From: Helicobacteraceae bacterium
GTDB lineage: Bacteria > Campylobacterota > Campylobacteria > Campylobacterales > Helicobacteraceae
Length of the DNA stretch: 64,000 nucleotides
Direction: 5' to 3'
Assembly (NCBI GenBank): GCA_900766555.1
Contig: CAAFVR010000017.1
Coordinates: forward strand, 20,497-84,496
The notes under the pieces were generated by a model. The model saw only the letters and a list, made by a program, of their open reading frames with translations, had not been told where the DNA came from and ran no database searches. Position numbers and translations under genes: made by a program. This document shows, piece after piece, positions 1 to 9,117 of the stretch; the first letter of the stretch is position 1; every line of letters starts with the position of its first letter.

Positions 1-45
1 ATAGAAATCCGCAAATTTGAAAAAAATTAAAAAAATTAATGGTAA

Positions 46-1212
46 ATGAGTAAAAATACGCAATTTTTCCGGATCTACCAAACGCTAGAGCAAGGAAAAA
101 CAAAAGAGCAAAGCAAGACAAATGCGATTGTTGAACTCTTAGGTATTTGGGATTATCAGATCTCAAAAAATGTGTTAAAAGCGCTAGAAAAACGTCTGGT
201 TGCTTTAGAAAATATCATTCTAGATTTTGAAAAAATAACTAGCATTGATTTCCCAACCCTCTGCTTCATTTTAATAAATGCCAAAAATGCAAAAATTCAA
301 CATGCAAATAAAAGCATCCTAACTCAAATTGAAGCCTTTAATAAATTCTACTCGCCAGATCCGATTAGCCCATCAAATGCGCCACAAAAAAATCAAAAAA
401 GCGCACTATCTGTGCTAGCTCAGATACCATCTTTTATAGCTGCGCGCACAAAGGCATTCTATGAAGATCTGCTAGATTTTCTAAATTTCTTTGGGCTTGT
501 TATTTATCATTTTTATTTGAGTATCAAAGAGCCAAAAAAACTAAATGTCAAAAGCTTTATCTTTCATATGCATGAATCCGGCTTCAAAGCTATGCCGGTT
601 GCACTTTTGACCACTTTTATAATCGGCTTTGCAATAACGCTGCAAGGCGCAATCCAATTGCAAAAATTTGGCGCGCCGCTATTATCCGTTGATACGACAG
701 CAAAATTGGCCTTACGCGAGATTGGGCCCTTTATTTTAGCGCTTGTAATTGCTGGTAGATCTAGCTCAAGTTTTACGGCAGAACTTAGCTCAATGGGCGT
801 TACCGAAGAGCTCCAGGCCATGCGCGCAATGGACTTTAATATCTTTTATTTCCTTGTGATCCCGCGCGTATTAGCCCTCATGATTGTTATGCCGCTGCTT
901 GTATTTTTGAGTGATATTGTTAGCATTTTTGCTGGCATGGTGGCGCTAAAACTTGAGCTTGGCTTTTCATTTGAGCAATATTTGGAGCGATTTTATGAAG
1001 TTGTAGGCTGGAATAATTTTTTAGTCGGCATATTAAAGGCTCCATTTTTTGGCGCCACAATTGCACTTGTTGGCACTTTTCGCGGGCTTGGAGATGTGAA
1101 AGATACGCAAATGCTAGGTCAAAATGTGATTAAAAGCGTGATAAATGCGCTATTTTGGATAATCGTAATTGATGCTATAGCCTCAATTATTTTTACAAGA
1201 ATCTTGGTTTAA
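46..1212 (+). CDS. mlaE: MlaE-type ABC transporter permease with N-terminal STAS-like domain
   Basis: Inner-membrane permease of an MCE/Mla-type lipid transporter, expected to move phospholipid between inner and outer membrane. Residues about 25-105 look like a STAS domain (alternating hydrophobic strands followed by an Asn/Ala/Lys-rich helix). Residues about 150-388 are the MlaE/Ttg2B-type permease, with five or so hydrophobic segments and the conserved run GPFILALVIAGRSSSSF near residue 230. At 388 residues it is longer than E. coli MlaE (about 260) because of the N-terminal fusion. The ATPase gene starts on the base after its stop, and the substrate-binding MCE protein and a lipoprotein follow, so this is the first visible gene of a four-gene operon. 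The family is secure; the exact substrate and direction are not. Confidence 0.9.
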   Translation: MSKNTQFFRIYQTLEQGKTKEQSKTNAIVELLGIWDYQISKNVLKALEKRLVALENIILDFEKITSIDFPTLCFILINAKNAKIQHANKSILTQIEAFNKFYSPDPISPSNAPQKNQKSALSVLAQIPSFIAARTKAFYEDLLDFLNFFGLVIYHFYLSIKEPKKLNVKSFIFHMHESGFKAMPVALLTTFIIGFAITLQGAIQLQKFGAPLLSVDTTAKLALREIGPFILALVIAGRSSSSFTAELSSMGVTEELQAMRAMDFNIFYFLVIPRVLALMIVMPLLVFLSDIVSIFAGMVALKLELGFSFEQYLERFYEVVGWNNFLVGILKAPFFGATIALVGTFRGLGDVKDTQMLGQNVIKSVINALFWIIVIDAIASIIFTRILV

Positions 1213-1950
1213 ATGAACATTATTGAAGTCAAAAATTTAGTCACAAATTACAACAACATAATAATACATGACAACATAAGCTTCAGTGTGAAATGGGGAG
1301 AAATTTTTGGCATCTTAGGAAGTTCTGGATCTGGCAAAAGCACATTGATACAAACATTAATCACGCTAAAACGCCCCAAGTCCGGGCAAATCAAGGTCCT
1401 TGGATCGGATCTAGCCACGCTAGATAGGATAGAGCGCCAAAAATTACTAAATCAATGTGGCATTTTATTTCAATTTGGAGCACTTATAAATTCGCTAACA
1501 GTGGTTGAAAATATCGGCCTAATGCTAGAGGAATATTCAAGCCTGCCAAAACCAATAATTAACGAGATTGCAAAAATTTGGGCGCTTCGAGTTGGGCTAA
1601 ATGAAAGGGCCTTTAATTTATTCCCGCATCAATTAAGCGGCGGGATGCGCAAACGCGCTGCATTGGCACGAGCAATGGCGCTAAATCCAAAAATACTATT
1701 CCTAGATGAGCCAACTTCTGGGCTAGATCCGCTATCTAGCGCCAAATTTGATGAATTAATCTTAGAGCTGAAGCAATGTTATGACTTTTCAGTAATCATA
1801 ATTACGCATGATTTAGAAACGATAAAAAATATAGCTCATCGCTTTATCGTGCTAAAAAATGGCACAATCGAATTTGACGGCAATCTAGATTTATATATCA
1901 AAAAATTTGGCCTACAAAGCCGAAAGGAGCGACAGTGGAGCGACGCGTAA
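1213..1950 (+). CDS. mlaF: MlaF-type ABC transporter ATP-binding protein
   Basis: Cytoplasmic ATPase that powers the MlaE permease. Visible motifs are Walker A GSSGSGKST at residues 36-44, the signature LSGGMRKRAALARA near residue 140, Walker B ILFLDEPTSGLDP, and the H-loop THD. The 'SGGM.KR' form of the signature is typical of the Mla/Ttg2A subfamily. The 245-residue length is normal. Its ATG follows the permease stop with no gap, and its 3' end overlaps the MCE gene by 16 bases, so the subunits are likely translationally coupled. Confidence 0.93.
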   Translation: MNIIEVKNLVTNYNNIIIHDNISFSVKWGEIFGILGSSGSGKSTLIQTLITLKRPKSGQIKVLGSDLATLDRIERQKLLNQCGILFQFGALINSLTVVENIGLMLEEYSSLPKPIINEIAKIWALRVGLNERAFNLFPHQLSGGMRKRAALARAMALNPKILFLDEPTSGLDPLSSAKFDELILELKQCYDFSVIIITHDLETIKNIAHRFIVLKNGTIEFDGNLDLYIKKFGLQSRKERQWSDA

Positions 1951-2723
1951 ATTTCATCCTCATTGGGTTAATTTTTTTAGGAGTTATTGTTGGATTTGTA
2001 ATTTTTCTAATTTTTATGAGCAAATTTAAATTCAATGATGATAAATATACAAAATATACAATCCACACAAACCTCGATGTAACCGGACTTAGTAGCTCAA
2101 CTTCCGTGCGCTACAAAGGCATTGTAATTGGCAATATCGAGCAGATCGGACTTGATGAATCAAATTTCAATGATATAAAAATGGTGCTTAGCATCAAAAA
2201 ATCAATCCCAATCCGCATAGGTTCTAGCGTGATTTTGCAAAGCCAAGGCATCGCTGGCCTAAGCTATTTGGCGCTTAGACAAAATGAAAAAGAGCCTTTT
2301 ATTGAAGATCCAAAAGATAGAATCCTGCGTTTTGAGACAAGCCTTTTGGGCAAATTGAGCTCAAAAGCCGATCATGCCACGGATGAAATATTAGAAATAT
2401 TAAAAAATTTCCGCGTCTTATTTGATGAAAATAATTTAGAAAATATAAGTCAAATAATCCAAAATATAAATAATCTAGGACAAAATCTAAATCAAACGCA
2501 AGCCAATATAAATGTGTTAATAAAAGATACAAATAATCTCATGCTAGAAATTAATGCGCGGCTAAAAAATGGTGATTACAATGTGAAAGAAGCGCTAACT
2601 CCGCTTATCATAAAATTAAATTCGAGCTTAAATCACATGGATGCTTTCTTTTCAAAAGGCAATAATTTAATTGATAAATTTGATAAAAATCCATATAACA
2701 CAATCTTTGGAGTGAAAAAATGA
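1935..2723 (+). CDS. mlaD: MlaD-type MCE-domain substrate-binding protein
   Basis: Membrane-anchored periplasmic lipid-binding subunit. One transmembrane helix (about residues 7-28) is followed by an MCE domain (about 38-115, including the run DVTGLSSSTSVRYKGIVIG) and an Asn-rich, probably helical tail to residue 262. The GTG start is supported by a strong ribosome binding site, AAAGGAG at 1923-1929, five bases upstream and inside the end of mlaF. It overlaps the lipoprotein gene by four bases (ATGA). Family call is firm; oligomeric state is assumed from known MlaD/PqiB proteins. Confidence 0.9.
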   Translation: MERRVNFILIGLIFLGVIVGFVIFLIFMSKFKFNDDKYTKYTIHTNLDVTGLSSSTSVRYKGIVIGNIEQIGLDESNFNDIKMVLSIKKSIPIRIGSSVILQSQGIAGLSYLALRQNEKEPFIEDPKDRILRFETSLLGKLSSKADHATDEILEILKNFRVLFDENNLENISQIIQNINNLGQNLNQTQANINVLIKDTNNLMLEINARLKNGDYNVKEALTPLIIKLNSSLNHMDAFFSKGNNLIDKFDKNPYNTIFGVKK

Positions 2724-3274
2724 GCGTTTACAAAGCTAGCATTTTGGGCCTTGCGCTATTAGCCGGGTGCGTGGATATAAATATAAAATCCGTTTTGCCA
2801 AAAGAAAGCATCTATAATATTGATAATCTCGATTTAAAAAATAGAACCTGCAAAGCGCCGCGCCAGATCGCAATTGGCGGGATAAATAGCGTAAATTTCA
2901 TAGATTCAAGAAGCATGATTGAAAAATCAAGCAATGGTCAAATTAGCACAATTGAAAATATCACCTGGATTGATAATCCAAAAAATATGCTCCAAAATTT
3001 GCTCCAAAAGCAAGCCTATAACTCGTGCATTGATTTAACAGATGCAAATGCGCCAAAAACGCTTTTTATTACCATATTTTTTATGGGTTTTAAAAATGGC
3101 GCGCCACAAATTGAGCTTAGCTACAAAATAACAGATCCTAGGCTAAAAGTGCTTGAAATCGGCCAAATAATTAAGCGCAAAGATCCAAAATCAGCAGATC
3201 TTTCGCCTAAAATAAAAGATCTGCAACGCATATCAAATGAAGCAATTTTAGATATCTTAAAACTTGCAAGATAG
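2720..3274 (+). CDS. ABC-type transport auxiliary lipoprotein (PqiC-like)
   Basis: Predicted outer- or inner-membrane lipoprotein of the MCE transporter. The N-terminus carries a short signal peptide with lipobox LLAGC, giving the lipidated cysteine at residue 16. The rest (184 residues) resembles the ABC-type transport auxiliary lipoprotein family that accompanies MCE operons in many Gram-negative bacteria. It overlaps mlaD by ATGA and ends nine bases from the convergent mnmE stop, closing the operon. The similarity is recognised by layout and lipobox rather than by strong motifs. Confidence 0.72.
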   Translation: MSVYKASILGLALLAGCVDINIKSVLPKESIYNIDNLDLKNRTCKAPRQIAIGGINSVNFIDSRSMIEKSSNGQISTIENITWIDNPKNMLQNLLQKQAYNSCIDLTDANAPKTLFITIFFMGFKNGAPQIELSYKITDPRLKVLEIGQIIKRKDPKSADLSPKIKDLQRISNEAILDILKLAR

Positions 3275-3283
3275 CTTTTTAGG

Positions 3284-4633
3284 CTATTTCCCAAGGCAAA
3301 ATTCACTAAACATTGCATCAAACATCTCTCCAATTTCATATGGCTTAGTAATCAAACCAAGCGCATTTATAGCCTCATTTGCATGGTAAACTAATAGCTC
3401 AATCTCGCTATTTTCTAGGCATTTTTTAGCAAAATTAAGAGAGCAAATAACACTCTCAATCGCCTGAATCTGGAAATCTCGCGTTAGTAAAAATTCCTCC
3501 CTATCAAGCTTAATGTCTACAATTTTTGATATCTCATTTTTTAACGCGATAATTGAGCTCTCATTTTTTGTTGAAATCTCAATTATTTTTAGCGCATTTG
3601 GCAAGATATTTTGCAGCGCCTCATCTGTTATAAAAATGCCCTTATCGATCTTATTTTTCACAACTATTACATTTTTAAAATTTTTTATTTTGTCAAAAAT
3701 ATCTAGATCTGATGATTCAAGCGCAATTGAGCCATCAACCAAAAGTAATATCAAATCCGTGCTGTGCATATAATCTAGCGCCTTTTTGATACCGATATTC
3801 TCGATTTCATTACTCACTTCAGATCTAATGCCAGCTGTATCAGCTAGCACAAAGCTAGATCCATTTAGCAAGATCTCTTCTTTTATCAAATCTCTTGTCG
3901 TGCCAGCTAGCGGGCTTACAATCGCGCGATCTTCCAACGTTAGCGCATTCAAAAGAGAGCTTTTGCCCACATTTGGCTTGCCAATTATGCAAATGCTTTT
4001 TTGGCGGGCTATATCTTTTCGCATATTTGAAAATTCTAAAATATTGCAAAAACGCGTTAGAAGCGCACTAAATGTCGCATCTAATTTAATAAATGCATCG
4101 CTTTCCATATCCTCAGCATAGTCAATCAAAGCTTCACATATTGCAATAATTCCAATTAAATTGCGACGGCATTCATTTATAAATTCGCCCAAAGAGCCCT
4201 TTAATTGGCGAGCTAGCAACTTTGCATCCTGCTCTGATTTGGCATGTATCATATCTAGCATCACAAAAGCTTGCGCTAAATCCATGCGATTATTTAAAAT
4301 TGCTCGCTTTGTGAAATCGCCCGCCTTAGCCAATGTCGCCCCCAAATTTAGACTAGCCTTTACAATTGAGCGCGCAATAATTAAGCCGCCATGACATTGG
4401 ATCTCAACTACATCCTCCCCGGTAAAACTTTTTGGCGCTTTATAATAAATTACTATTGATAGATCTAATAAATCTTTGCCATAATAAATTGAGCAAAGGC
4501 TAGCATAGCGAGGTTTTAGAACCTCTCTTTTGGTTAATTTTTTGGCAATTTCAAGCGCCCCCTGTCCGCTTAATCTCACTATGGCTATGCCGCCTACCCC
4601 ATCCCCTGTGGCTATGCCAACAATGGTGCTCAT
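3284..4633 (-). CDS. mnmE: tRNA modification GTPase MnmE
   Basis: GTPase that, with MnmG, makes the 5-(carboxymethyl)aminomethyl modification on wobble uridine 34 of certain tRNAs. The N-terminal formyl-THF-binding domain begins with the typical 'TIVGIATG' run. The inserted G domain has its P-loop GKPNVGKS at residues 218-225, DTAG, and an NKID specificity motif. The protein ends in FCLGK, the family's C-terminal C-x-G-K motif that holds the catalytic cysteine. Length 449 is normal. It is the last gene of the minus-strand operon and overlaps the upstream khpB by four bases. Confidence 0.96.
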   Translation of the reverse strand: MSTIVGIATGDGVGGIAIVRLSGQGALEIAKKLTKREVLKPRYASLCSIYYGKDLLDLSIVIYYKAPKSFTGEDVVEIQCHGGLIIARSIVKASLNLGATLAKAGDFTKRAILNNRMDLAQAFVMLDMIHAKSEQDAKLLARQLKGSLGEFINECRRNLIGIIAICEALIDYAEDMESDAFIKLDATFSALLTRFCNILEFSNMRKDIARQKSICIIGKPNVGKSSLLNALTLEDRAIVSPLAGTTRDLIKEEILLNGSSFVLADTAGIRSEVSNEIENIGIKKALDYMHSTDLILLLVDGSIALESSDLDIFDKIKNFKNVIVVKNKIDKGIFITDEALQNILPNALKIIEISTKNESSIIALKNEISKIVDIKLDREEFLLTRDFQIQAIESVICSLNFAKKCLENSEIELLVYHANEAINALGLITKPYEIGEMFDAMFSEFCLGK

Positions 4634-5343
4634 TTGAGATGCGTTATAGCAATTGGAGCTTCGTGCGAGTTGGCTTCTTTTTTAATGTAAATATAACTTC
4701 CGGGATATTTTGCGCGCAAATGCTGGAGCGCTATTATTTGCATAATTTTATTTAGATTCTTAGTTGTTGTGGTTTTATTTTTGCAAATTTCATCATCTAT
4801 AGAGTCTAGATATTGAAAGATTATTTCCTCTTGTATTTTCAAAAATTGGGCCACTTCAAGGCGCAAATTACAGCCATATTTTGGATAGATCCAGTTGAAA
4901 AGCAGATACGAAAGTGCTCTATATCGATATCCCTTTTCGCCAATTATTAATGGCGCATCAGCACCGTCAAGCTCTATTGTTAGCGTATTTTGACTGTAAA
5001 AAACCTCAACTTTTGTTATCTCATATGGCAAAAAAGTTAGCATTTCTACTATCTCAGATTTGATGCTTTCTACATCTATATCTCTTTTTCTTTGTGTTAG
5101 ATTTGGAGATAATATTTCTAATGTCTCACTAACGTTATTTGCATCATCATTTTGTATATTTTGATTTTGATTTTGCACGCTGCAACGTTGGGCTAATATC
5201 ACAGCATCGCGTGCACCAATGCCAAAAAAGCCAGACCTAGGGCATTGCACTACTTCATATTTCAGATCTACGACAAAGCAATCTAGATCTTTTGCCGCAT
5301 CACTTAATGCGCCCTCAATTGTTTTGTTGCAATAGCGCTTCAT
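4630..5343 (-). CDS. khpB: RNA-binding protein KhpB/Jag
   Basis: Jag family RNA-binding protein, usually encoded between yidC and mnmE. Residues 1-50 fit the Jag-N domain. The middle third carries a KH-type GxxG loop, GEKG, in a LIIGEKGYR context near residue 130. The C-terminal R3H region is weak here: there is a short LQHLRAKYPGSY segment but no clear R-x3-H signature. An Asn/Asp/Gln-rich linker sits near residues 75-90. It overlaps both neighbours by four bases. Known homologues bind RNA and affect cell envelope and division; the specific targets are unknown. Confidence 0.85.
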   Translation of the reverse strand: MKRYCNKTIEGALSDAAKDLDCFVVDLKYEVVQCPRSGFFGIGARDAVILAQRCSVQNQNQNIQNDDANNVSETLEILSPNLTQRKRDIDVESIKSEIVEMLTFLPYEITKVEVFYSQNTLTIELDGADAPLIIGEKGYRYRALSYLLFNWIYPKYGCNLRLEVAQFLKIQEEIIFQYLDSIDDEICKNKTTTTKNLNKIMQIIALQHLRAKYPGSYIYIKKEANSHEAPIAITHLK

Positions 5344-6920
5344 TGGATTTTTTTGCGCGCTAACATTTTATTTATGGCTAATTGCTGCAAAATTGACAAA
5401 ATATTATTAATAGTCCAATAAAGAACAAGCCCAGCTGGGAAAAATATTAAAAATAGCGTAAAAATAACTGGCAACATCTTAAAAATCTTGGCCTGGATCG
5501 GATCTGTCATCGTATTTGGCGTTAAACTTTGCTGAATATAAAGTGAAATGCCCATCAAAACTGGCAGCACAAAATACGGATCTAGCACGGATAAATCATG
5601 TATCCAGAGGATAAAAGGCGCACTTTTTAACTCCACAGAATTGTACAAAACGCGATAAATAGCATAAAAAATCGGTATTTGTATTATCAGCGGCAAGCAG
5701 CCTGACATCGGATTTGCGCCATGTTTTTTATATAAATTCATCATTTGGATGCGCAATTTTTCAGGCTCTTTTTTATATTTTGCTTGCAGCTCCTTCATTT
5801 TTGGCGCAATATCTTTTAGGCGCTGCATACTCACCATGCCCTTATAGCTTAGCGGATAGAGCAAAATTTTTACAATTATTGTTAGTAAAATTATCGCAAA
5901 GCCCCAATTTGAGCTCAGCTTATGCAAATATTCTAGGAGCAAAAATAACGGCTTGGCAAAAAATGTAACAAGACCATATTCCACAACGCTTGTTAAATGC
6001 GGATCTAACCCCTCCAAAAGATCATAAATTTTAGGCCCAATAAAGCCGCCAAGACTTATATTATTTTGCGCTTCAACAAATGGTATCGGATCTTTCAATG
6101 CACTTGCATCAATTTTCACATCCAATAAATTGCTATCAAGCGCATAAAAAAGGCTTGAATAATATCTATCCACGCTGGCTACAAAGCGCGCATTCTCGAT
6201 GCTTTGGAGCTCTTTTATATCGCCATCTTCGATTTTTGTAATCTTATCATCGGCATTTTTTGAAATCACGCCATTGAAAGCATAATTTTCATTATCGCTA
6301 ACCGGCCTAGATCCGTTGGTCACAAAAAAGCTCTCATTTTTGCTTAATTTGATGTCCAATTTATAGTGCAGATCCGGATAGATAATAAGATTTTTTGTAA
6401 TGCTCAAATCGCCGAGCTTTTGCACCAAACTAAGCGTCTTTGGCTCATTTGTAATTTCCACTAGATCCGAACTAGCGACATAATTTGTCTTAAAAGCTAG
6501 CTCATTTATGGCAGGATTTTTAAATCTAAGCTCAAGTGGTTTTACAAATTTATCGCTAAAAAGCGCTAACTTATCTGCATGTTCTGGCGCTTTTTTGATG
6601 CCAAATAATATTTTGATATGTTCAAAAAAGCCCAAATCTTTTGATTGCGTATATTTTTTATCCTTCAAATATACTTGAGAAAAGCGTCCCAAAGCATCAA
6701 TTTCAATTTCAAAATCTTTTGAGACTATGCGCGAAATTATAGGAGCCTTTGGCGCTTCTTGCAATGTATCTTTTTGCTCTAGCGTTTTTGGCGCGGCATT
6801 TGTGGCAACATCATTTTGCGCCGGCCTTGGTTTCTCGCCAAAAAAATAGCCCCAAAGTACAATTACAATTAGTGAAATTAACACTACCAAGATGACGCGA
6901 AAGCTGGAGTTATCTTTCAT
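5340..6920 (-). CDS. yidC: Membrane protein insertase YidC
   Basis: Inserts and folds inner-membrane proteins, alone or with SecYEG. Layout is the Gram-negative type: N-terminal membrane anchor (about residues 8-27), large periplasmic beta domain to about residue 330, then five C-terminal transmembrane segments with the conserved 'SMQRLKDIAPKMKELQAKYKK' cytoplasmic hairpin. Length 526 is usual. It overlaps khpB by four bases and yidD by eleven, consistent with one membrane-biogenesis operon with rnpA and rpmH. Confidence 0.97.
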   Translation of the reverse strand: MKDNSSFRVILVVLISLIVIVLWGYFFGEKPRPAQNDVATNAAPKTLEQKDTLQEAPKAPIISRIVSKDFEIEIDALGRFSQVYLKDKKYTQSKDLGFFEHIKILFGIKKAPEHADKLALFSDKFVKPLELRFKNPAINELAFKTNYVASSDLVEITNEPKTLSLVQKLGDLSITKNLIIYPDLHYKLDIKLSKNESFFVTNGSRPVSDNENYAFNGVISKNADDKITKIEDGDIKELQSIENARFVASVDRYYSSLFYALDSNLLDVKIDASALKDPIPFVEAQNNISLGGFIGPKIYDLLEGLDPHLTSVVEYGLVTFFAKPLFLLLEYLHKLSSNWGFAIILLTIIVKILLYPLSYKGMVSMQRLKDIAPKMKELQAKYKKEPEKLRIQMMNLYKKHGANPMSGCLPLIIQIPIFYAIYRVLYNSVELKSAPFILWIHDLSVLDPYFVLPVLMGISLYIQQSLTPNTMTDPIQAKIFKMLPVIFTLFLIFFPAGLVLYWTINNILSILQQLAINKMLARKKIQ

Positions 6921-7263
6921 AAATTGCCTTTGTGATGTAGAAAAAGTTTTTTGATTTTGGGACTAGAAAATATGCATATGTTATTTTTGAGTGCGCTTTA
7001 AAGCAAATATTTTGATGTTTATATACATTTGGAGCAAAAATTATAGGATAATCAAGCCCGCCTTTGAAAAATCCATTGCAGCGCAAAATGCGATAAGTAA
7101 TTAAAATAAAGGCCCAAAAATACGCCAAAACTCCATCTGAATGCGCCAATGTCCATTTGGCATATTCAGAACAAGTTGGATAAAAGCGACATTTAGAAGC
7201 GCTCCCAAATAATGCGCCAATTATTAAAGATACATATCGTTGATAAAATATAATCAATTTCAT
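6910..7263 (-). CDS. yidD: Membrane protein insertion efficiency factor YidD
   Basis: Small amphipathic protein thought to help YidC-dependent membrane insertion. The family core is plain: YQRYVSLIIGALFG, then CRFYPTCSEYA with conserved cysteines, then an RILRCNGFFKGGLDYP segment. The core normally ends at about 70-85 residues; this one continues to 117 with an aromatic- and lysine-rich tail of no recognised domain. It overlaps rnpA and yidC, the usual order rpmH-rnpA-yidD-yidC. Confidence 0.93.
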   Translation of the reverse strand: MKLIIFYQRYVSLIIGALFGSASKCRFYPTCSEYAKWTLAHSDGVLAYFWAFILITYRILRCNGFFKGGLDYPIIFAPNVYKHQNICFKAHSKITYAYFLVPKSKNFFYITKAIYER

Positions 7264-7658
7264 GCCGTGCTTTTTAGCGCCTTGCGCTTATTTGGATATT
7301 TTCTATACAGATCTAACGCGCGCAGCAAATCACTTTCTAGAACATCAAAATCGCATACTGCCTTTGGGACAAAAATAAGGGCTAGATCCGATAATTTATC
7401 CGCATAAATGTCCAAAAGTGCGCGGATGCGGCGCTTTATTAAATTGCGATTTGGCGCATGGCCAATCTTTTTGGAGACACTTAAACCATAAATAACTTGC
7501 GCCATATTGGAGTTATACACAGATATGCCATTTTTCCACTTGCCAGCGGATCTAAGATCTAGCACATATAAAGTGAAGCTTTTTAAAAATACTCTTGAAG
7601 CATTTTTATAGACCATATCAAAATCGCGCTTTGTTTTGAGTGTCACCTTTGATGCCAC
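7260..7658 (-). CDS. rnpA: Ribonuclease P protein component
   Basis: Protein subunit of RNase P, which removes the 5' leader from tRNA precursors. The RNR-type motif is seen as NRNLIKRRIRAL near residue 80, preceded by KKIGHAPNRN, both diagnostic. Length 132 is typical. The start is a GTG at 7658-7656 directly after the rpmH stop; a second GTG four codons later is possible. It overlaps yidD by four bases. Confidence 0.94.
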   Translation of the reverse strand: MASKVTLKTKRDFDMVYKNASRVFLKSFTLYVLDLRSAGKWKNGISVYNSNMAQVIYGLSVSKKIGHAPNRNLIKRRIRALLDIYADKLSDLALIFVPKAVCDFDVLESDLLRALDLYRKYPNKRKALKSTA

Positions 7659-7793
7659 CTAGATTGCTAGCCTTTTGCGACCTTTTGCGCGACGAGCCTT
7701 TATTACTCGGCGACCATTTTTTGTTTTCATCCTGGCGCGAAAGCCGTGCGTACGCTTGCGAGGAGTGTTATGTGGCTGATAAGTTCTTTTCAT
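7659..7793 (-). CDS. rpmH: 50S ribosomal protein L34
   Basis: A 44-residue basic protein starting [19 protein letters not shown] and ending KGRKRLAI, which is the L34 family from end to end. It is a structural protein of the large ribosomal subunit. ATG at 7793-7791 is preceded by AAGG (complement of 7801-7804) at good spacing, and a TATAAT-like box lies further upstream. It is the first gene of the rpmH-rnpA-yidD-yidC-khpB-mnmE run; rnpA begins on the next base. Confidence 0.97.
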   Translation of the reverse strand: MKRTYQPHNTPRKRTHGFRARMKTKNGRRVIKARRAKGRKRLAI

Positions 7794-7814
7794 AATTGCA
7801 CCTTAAAATCTTGA

Positions 7815-7820
7815 ATTATA
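7815..7820 (-). promoter_or_regulatory. Predicted -10 box of the rpmH operon
   Basis: TATAAT on the minus strand about 22 bases before the rpmH ATG, in the short gap between exbD and rpmH. Campylobacterota housekeeping promoters rely mainly on such a -10 box with a poorly conserved -35. A promoter here fits the need for strong L34/RNase P expression. Predicted from sequence only. Confidence 0.5.
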
Positions 7821-7825
7821 CTATA

Positions 7826-8215
7826 TTATTTTAAGCCATCTACAAGCACAAAAACATTGCTAAAACCCTGATCTTGGAGCGTATTAAAGATCTGGATAAA
7901 GCTATCTAAATTGCTATTTTTATCCCCATTTAATAATATCTCACTATCCCTTGATACGCCGCTTAGCTGAGCTCTTAGATCCGATATTTCTATGCGTTTA
8001 TTATCTAAAAAATATTGCCCATCTTTTGTGATTGTGATATTTAGACTTTTTTGCGTACTTTTCTCGCTCTGCCCCTTTGTGACCTCAGGGATTGAGACGC
8101 GAACTTTCTGCGTTTGTACAAAACTAGCTGTGGTTAAAACGATAACCAAAAGCACAAGCATAATGTCAATAAATGGCACTAAATTTAGGCCATCAATTTT
8201 TTTCATCATTGCCAC
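7826..8215 (-). CDS. exbD: ExbD/TolR family biopolymer transport protein
   Basis: Energy-transducing partner of ExbB for TonB-dependent uptake. One N-terminal transmembrane helix carries the essential aspartate in VPFIDIMLVLLVI (about residues 13-25); the periplasmic domain follows to residue 129. It overlaps exbB by 23 bases; ATG codons at residues 3 and 4 would shorten the overlap. A TonB-dependent receptor is encoded 10 kb away (17657), a likely client. TolR is the alternative, but no tolB or pal is nearby. Confidence 0.9.
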   Translation of the reverse strand: MAMMKKIDGLNLVPFIDIMLVLLVIVLTTASFVQTQKVRVSIPEVTKGQSEKSTQKSLNITITKDGQYFLDNKRIEISDLRAQLSGVSRDSEILLNGDKNSNLDSFIQIFNTLQDQGFSNVFVLVDGLK

Positions 8216-8639
8216 TTTTTGGATTATATTTTATATCCCATTGGATCAAAATTACATCAGCTTTGCGCAATAAAAGATTATAAAAAACGATGCTAGGCAC
8301 CGCGACCAAAAGGCCCATCGCCGTGGCTTTTAGCGCTATTGCAAGCCCGCTCATAATTTCTTTTGTATCGCTTAGATCACCATTACTTAAAGTCATAAAA
8401 GTTAGCATTATCCCGCCAACTGTGCCCAATAATCCGATGTATGGCGCATTAGATCCGATCGTTGCTATCAATGTGAGCCTTTTGTGCAACTCAAGCTCTA
8501 GTTCGCGCCGATCGCCAAAATCACTTAAGCGCAAAAATTTATAAAATAACATTCTCTCAATGCTTATAAAAATCACAATAATTGAAAGTAGCACCAAAAA
8601 TCCCAGTATGCTGTAGTCTAAGAGCTCTCTTAATGTCAT
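8193..8639 (-). CDS. exbB: ExbB/TolQ/MotA family proton channel protein
   Basis: Inner-membrane proton-channel subunit that with ExbD energises TonB. Three hydrophobic segments are visible (about residues 8-28, 60-85, 100-125), with the family run APYIGLLGTVGGIM in the second and GLAIALKATAMGLLVAVPS in the third. At 148 residues it is the short form common in Helicobacter. Its 3' end overlaps exbD; the next gene upstream is smpB, 19 bases away. Confidence 0.92.
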   Translation of the reverse strand: MTLRELLDYSILGFLVLLSIIVIFISIERMLFYKFLRLSDFGDRRELELELHKRLTLIATIGSNAPYIGLLGTVGGIMLTFMTLSNGDLSDTKEIMSGLAIALKATAMGLLVAVPSIVFYNLLLRKADVILIQWDIKYNPKSGNDEKN

Positions 8640-8658
8640 TTATATCCTATTTTGTACT

Positions 8659-9117
8659 CTATAATCCGCACACATAATTTTTCAAGCTTGCCTTGGCCTC
8701 TAAATCTAGCGCTTTTTTCTTCAAATCTTCGCGCTTGTCATATAGCTTTTTGCCGCGCGCTAATGCAATTTCAAGCTTAATCTTACCACGCAAAAGATAT
8801 ATGCTAAGCGGCACTATCACAAAGCCCTTTTGCGATGCGCAACCATTTAGATAATCGATTTGGCGACGATGCAATAATAGCTTTGGGCTGCGATTTTTCT
8901 TTGGCGCAAAAAATGCATTTGTCGTGCTAAAAAGTGAAATATGCGCATTAAACATAAAAGCCTCATTTTTCACAATTTTTATAAAACTATCTTTTAGTTG
9001 GACCCTAGAAGCGCGGATCGCCTTTACCTCAGCGCCCAAAAGCGAAATCCCAGCCTCAAAAGTCTCCAATATTTCATAATCAAATCTAGCCTTTTTATTT
9101 GTCGCAATTACTCCCAT
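8659..9117 (-). CDS. smpB: SsrA-binding protein SmpB
   Basis: Binds tmRNA and is essential for trans-translation rescue of stalled ribosomes. The family start (ATNKKARFDYEILETFEAGISL), the GAEVKAIRASRVQLKDSF segment, and the lysine-rich tail with KLYDKREDLKKK are all present. Length 152 is normal. It overlaps the 3' end of ispE by ten bases. Confidence 0.97.
   Translation of the reverse strand: MGVIATNKKARFDYEILETFEAGISLLGAEVKAIRASRVQLKDSFIKIVKNEAFMFNAHISLFSTTNAFFAPKKNRSPKLLLHRRQIDYLNGCASQKGFVIVPLSIYLLRGKIKLEIALARGKKLYDKREDLKKKALDLEAKASLKNYVCGL

Noticed and set aside
3268..3290. Small inverted repeat (ATAGC-TTTTTAG-GCTAT) between the MCE lipoprotein gene and mnmE
   Set aside because: Only five base pairs with no proper T run; too weak to call a bidirectional terminator.
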